5,906 nucleotides of DNA from Fretibacterium sp. (GTDB lineage Bacteria; Synergistota; Synergistia; Synergistales; Aminobacteriaceae): contig JAEEGY010000073.1 of assembly GCA_016280565.1 (NCBI GenBank), positions 1 to 5,906 on the forward strand, in the 5' to 3' direction. The position numbers were made by a program, and so were the translations under genes. This document shows, piece by piece, positions 5,604-5,906 of the stretch. Position 1 is the first letter of the stretch. Every line of letters begins with the position of its first letter. The notes under the pieces are model-generated. The model was not told the DNA's origin. It saw only the letters and a program-made list of their open reading frames with translations, and did no database searches.

Positions 5604-5906
5604 TTATCCCCGCCCAAAGTGGCGCACCAGGTCCTGGGGCGTCATTCTGAGCATCGTCGGCCGGCCGTGGGGGCAAAAGAAGGGCTGTTCGCAGCGGTGT
5701 AAGTTGCGCCACAAGGTCATCGCCTCCTCGCGTGAGAGCGTCCCCGTCAGCTTCACGGCGGCCTTGCAGGCTATCGTGGCCCAGGCGCGCCACAGGAGCT
5801 CGCGAGGGTCCCCGTCATGCTCTTCTTTAAGGGCGCCCAGCGAAGCGCGGAGCAGGGCCTCGGGCTCAACACGTTCAGTGGAGCAGGAGGGCACGGCCTG
5901 GAGGCT
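5604..5906 (-). CDS. mutL: MutL mismatch-repair protein, C-terminal 100 residues
   Basis: Only the end of the gene is in the window: 100 codons and a TAA stop, open through the right edge. MutL links MutS mismatch recognition to strand nicking and excision. The visible part is the end of the C-terminal dimerisation domain. It starts with SLQAVP, then has ACKAAVK (46-52 of the visible part), FFCPHGRPT (76-84) and a terminal HFGR (96-99). In the family, the ACR-like, CPHGRP and FxR motifs accompany the metal-binding endonuclease site of MutL from organisms lacking MutH; E. coli MutL lacks these. The decisive DQHAxxExxxxE motif should lie upstream, outside the window. The GTG at 5894 is internal and not the gene start. 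uvrA follows 67 bases downstream, giving a likely repair-gene pair. Confidence 0.94.
   Translation of the reverse strand, partial: SLQAVPSCSTERVEPEALLRASLGALKEEHDGDPRELLWRAWATIACKAAVKLTGTLSREEAMTLWRNLHRCEQPFFCPHGRPTMLRMTPQDLVRHFGRG

Overview
The window is GC-rich and every supported gene lies on the minus strand, so it reads right to left: mutL (C-terminal end only), uvrA (complete), a secreted substrate-binding-type protein resembling the DUF3798 family (complete), and a sugar-type tandem ABC ATPase (N-terminal ~85%, cut by the left edge). The organism is probably a diderm bacterium outside the enterics. The binding protein has a Sec signal with an AxA cleavage site and no lipobox, which suggests a periplasm. 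MutL carries the C-terminal motifs of the nicking (MutH-independent) type. The DUF3798-like protein with its ATPase and the high GC point to Synergistota, but this is recollection plus inference, not proof.

Layout: 5604-5906 is the MutL C-terminus. A 67-base gap holding a dyad repeat leads to uvrA (2711-5536), so mutL and uvrA are plausibly co-transcribed as a mismatch-repair plus nucleotide-excision-repair unit. The 120-base gap 2591-2710 holds an extended -10 promoter, a second dyad repeat and a strong Shine-Dalgarno site for the binding protein (1400-2590). The 114-base gap 1286-1399 holds two terminator-like hairpins, a third dyad repeat and the Shine-Dalgarno site of the ABC ATPase (1-1285). 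The permease gene or genes expected for this importer would lie beyond the left edge.

Main points of interest: (1) an uncharacterised importer whose binding protein has no known ligand; (2) tandem hairpins between the binding-protein and ATPase genes, likely setting unequal expression; (3) three copies of one intergenic dyad repeat, each just upstream of a Shine-Dalgarno site, two sharing an exact 17-base core in opposite orientation; (4) UvrA substitutions at usually conserved ATPase positions (signature Ser to Pro, D-loop-region His to Phe); (5) UUG starts for all three genes whose start is visible. I see no mobile element, CRISPR array, tRNA or rRNA. Apart from these points the window looks like ordinary chromosomal DNA, and I do not find a clearly new defence or mobile system.
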